Part shown: positions 22,286-23,267 of the stretch, in pieces
Position numbering within the stretch: the first letter of the stretch is position 1
Layout of the letters: every line of letters begins with the position of its first letter
From: Pararhodospirillum photometricum DSM 122
GTDB lineage: Bacteria; Pseudomonadota; Alphaproteobacteria; Rhodospirillales; Rhodospirillaceae
Reading direction: 5' to 3'
DNA length: 23,267 nt
NCBI RefSeq assembly: GCF_000284415.1
Contig: NC_017059.1
Span: forward strand, 3,194,932-3,218,198
Program-made: the position numbers and the translations under genes
Notes under the pieces: generated by a model
What the model saw: only the letters and a program-made list of their open reading frames with translations
The model's database searches: none
What the model was told of the DNA's origin: nothing

Positions 22286-22328
22286 GGAAGGCTGGGGAGG
22301 CTCGCCTCCCCAGCCTTATGTTTTTTTA
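22286..22328. terminator. Bidirectional terminator built on the dispersed palindrome, copy 7
   Basis: This is the most perfect copy of the repeat: a 14-bp arm (22286-22299) begins AAGGCTGGGG and pairs fully with 22302-22315 around a 2-nt centre. A T-run follows on the plus strand at 22319-22325. On the minus strand the corresponding tail is TTCC then TTTTC. It separates the convergent rnhA and thiE genes. Confidence 0.88.
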
Positions 22329-23006
22329 CTTTTCGTCCGGCAGGTCCAGCGGGCTCACCTCCCGAAACAGGGCATCAAAAGCCCGAACCGCCGCCTCGGG
22401 CCCCTCCGGGTGCTCCCAAACCCCCGAACACACCGCCAAGAAGTCGGCCCCCGCCTCAATCAAGGGCCGAGCGTTCTCCGGCGTGATGCCGCCGATGGCC
22501 ACCGAGGGGACCACCATCATTTCACTCCACCAGCGCAGCAAGTCGGTGTCCGCCTGGGTCGGCGCCTCCTTGGTGGCGGTGGGATAAAACGCGCCAAAGG
22601 CCACGTAATCCGCCCCCGCCTCGCCGGCTTCCATCCCCAGGTGGCGGCTGTCGTGGCAGGTGACGCCCACAATGGCGTTGTCGCCCACCACCTTGCGGGC
22701 CTTGGCGTAGGGCATGTCCTTTTGGCCGACGTGCACGCCGTCGCAGCCTGTGTCCTTGGCGAGGTCGGGACGGTCGTTGAGGATCAGGGCCACCTCGCGG
22801 GCGTGGCACACGGGCCGCAGGGCCTCGACGGCCCGGCGAATCGCCGTGTCATCCGCCTCCTTTAGCCGCAACTGCACGCACGGCACATCGCCGGCATCCA
22901 GGGTGCGGGCCAGCCGCTCGGCAAAGGCCCGGAGGTCGTCCAGGCGGGGCGGGGTGATCAGATACAGGCGGCACGCGTCATCGTCGGTCACGGTCGGGTC
23001 TTTCAC
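22326..23006 (-). CDS. thiE: Thiamine-phosphate synthase ThiE
   Basis: ThiE couples HMP pyrophosphate and thiazole phosphate to thiamine monophosphate. The 226-residue TIM-barrel protein shows [74 protein letters not shown] (phosphate-binding loop) and [11 protein letters not shown]. Asn-Asp and His-Val-Gly residues at the expected places support activity. No ATG fits; the best start is GTG at 23006 ([20 protein letters not shown]), 26 nt after the upstream gene's stop, though without a clear ribosome site. GTG at 22991 is an alternative. No other thiamine gene is in the window. Confidence 0.92.
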   Translation of the reverse strand: MKDPTVTDDDACRLYLITPPRLDDLRAFAERLARTLDAGDVPCVQLRLKEADDTAIRRAVEALRPVCHAREVALILNDRPDLAKDTGCDGVHVGQKDMPYAKARKVVGDNAIVGVTCHDSRHLGMEAGEAGADYVAFGAFYPTATKEAPTQADTDLLRWWSEMMVVPSVAIGGITPENARPLIEAGADFLAVCSGVWEHPEGPEAAVRAFDALFREVSPLDLPDEK

Positions 23007-23032
23007 AAAAGGAACAACCCGATCAGGATGCG

Positions 23033-23267
23033 TCAGGCCGAGCCCGTCGGCAAGGCACGAGCCACGGTTTCCAGGGCTTCGGTGCCGTCGAGCCACAGGC
23101 CCGGGCGGCGATGGCGCACGACAGGCAGGCCGGAGCCGGCGCCGAGGGCAGCCAGTCGGGCAAACGCGGCGTTTGGCACCTCCGGCACCACCACCCCGAT
23201 CCCTAGGCGCAGCGAGGCCAGGGCATAGCCGGCCTCGGCCCCGCAGTCCGCCAGCAGCAGGGCGCCC
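23033..23267 (-). CDS. Unidentified protein, C-terminal 77 residues only (start outside window)
   Basis: The frame reads [20 protein letters not shown], then [23 protein letters not shown] and [20 protein letters not shown], and stops at 23033. The alternation of short beta strands and Ala-rich helices looks like the end of an alpha/beta protein. Codon use is GC-rich and matches the neighbours. It lies just upstream of thiE on the same strand with a 26-nt gap, so it is probably cotranscribed. The family cannot be named from this fragment. Confidence 0.7.
   Translation of the reverse strand, partial: GALLLADCGAEAGYALASLRLGIGVVVPEVPNAAFARLAALGAGSGLPVVRHRRPGLWLDGTEALETVARALPTGSA

Overview
The window is a GC-rich (about 65-70% by eye) alphaproteobacterial chromosome segment. 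The dcw-type division operon, the trpBA pair, the thrB-rnhA pair, a CtrA-type site and the protein sequences all suggest Rhodospirillaceae, probably a Rhodospirillum/Pararhodospirillum-like phototroph. The genus is an inference, since no rRNA is present. No tRNA, rRNA, CRISPR array, prophage or transposase was seen.

Layout. (1) 1-5779, minus strand: the start of the division and cell-wall cluster, transcribed mraZ > rsmH > ftsL > ftsI > murE > murF. Genes overlap by 4 nt or more, except for a 69-nt gap between ftsL and ftsI; murF runs off the left edge. (2) 5780-6581: an 800-bp AT-richer gap between divergent mraZ and trpB. It holds a 10-bp-phased TGGG array over the best mraZ promoter, which I read as the MraZ autoregulatory site. 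(3) 6582-8608, plus: trpB-trpA, the two tryptophan synthase subunits. (4) 8715-9979, plus: an SbtA-type Na+/bicarbonate transporter and its PII-like partner SbtB. (5) 10029-13636, minus: a complete membrane-bound, biotin-dependent, Na+-pumping acyl-CoA (probably methylmalonyl-CoA) decarboxylase, with carboxyltransferase, small anchor subunit, biotin carrier and beta subunit. It converges on sbtAB, so a sodium pump that releases CO2 lies beside a sodium-driven bicarbonate importer. (6) 13984-16769, plus: cbiQ-cbiO (ECF-type metal transporter core without a visible substrate component) and a MATE exporter. (7) 16958-20715, minus: a secreted CHAP amidase-like protein, a membrane-anchored GH17-like glucanase, and a small lipoprotein. 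(8) 20867-22278, plus: thrB-rnhA. (9) 22326-23267, minus: thiE and the end of an unidentified gene upstream of it.

A family of short intergenic palindromes (core CTGGGGAGGC/GCCTCCCCAG with asymmetric flanks) recurs at seven sites, with an eighth degenerate copy, always between genes. Two copies have T-rich tails and look like bidirectional terminators. Others sit in divergent or intra-operon gaps and are not simple terminators.

The most interesting points are the MraZ-box array, the dispersed palindrome family, the sodium/bicarbonate gene neighbourhood, a probable rearrangement junction inside the 3' end of the GH17 gene, and a perfect CtrA consensus in a convergent gap.
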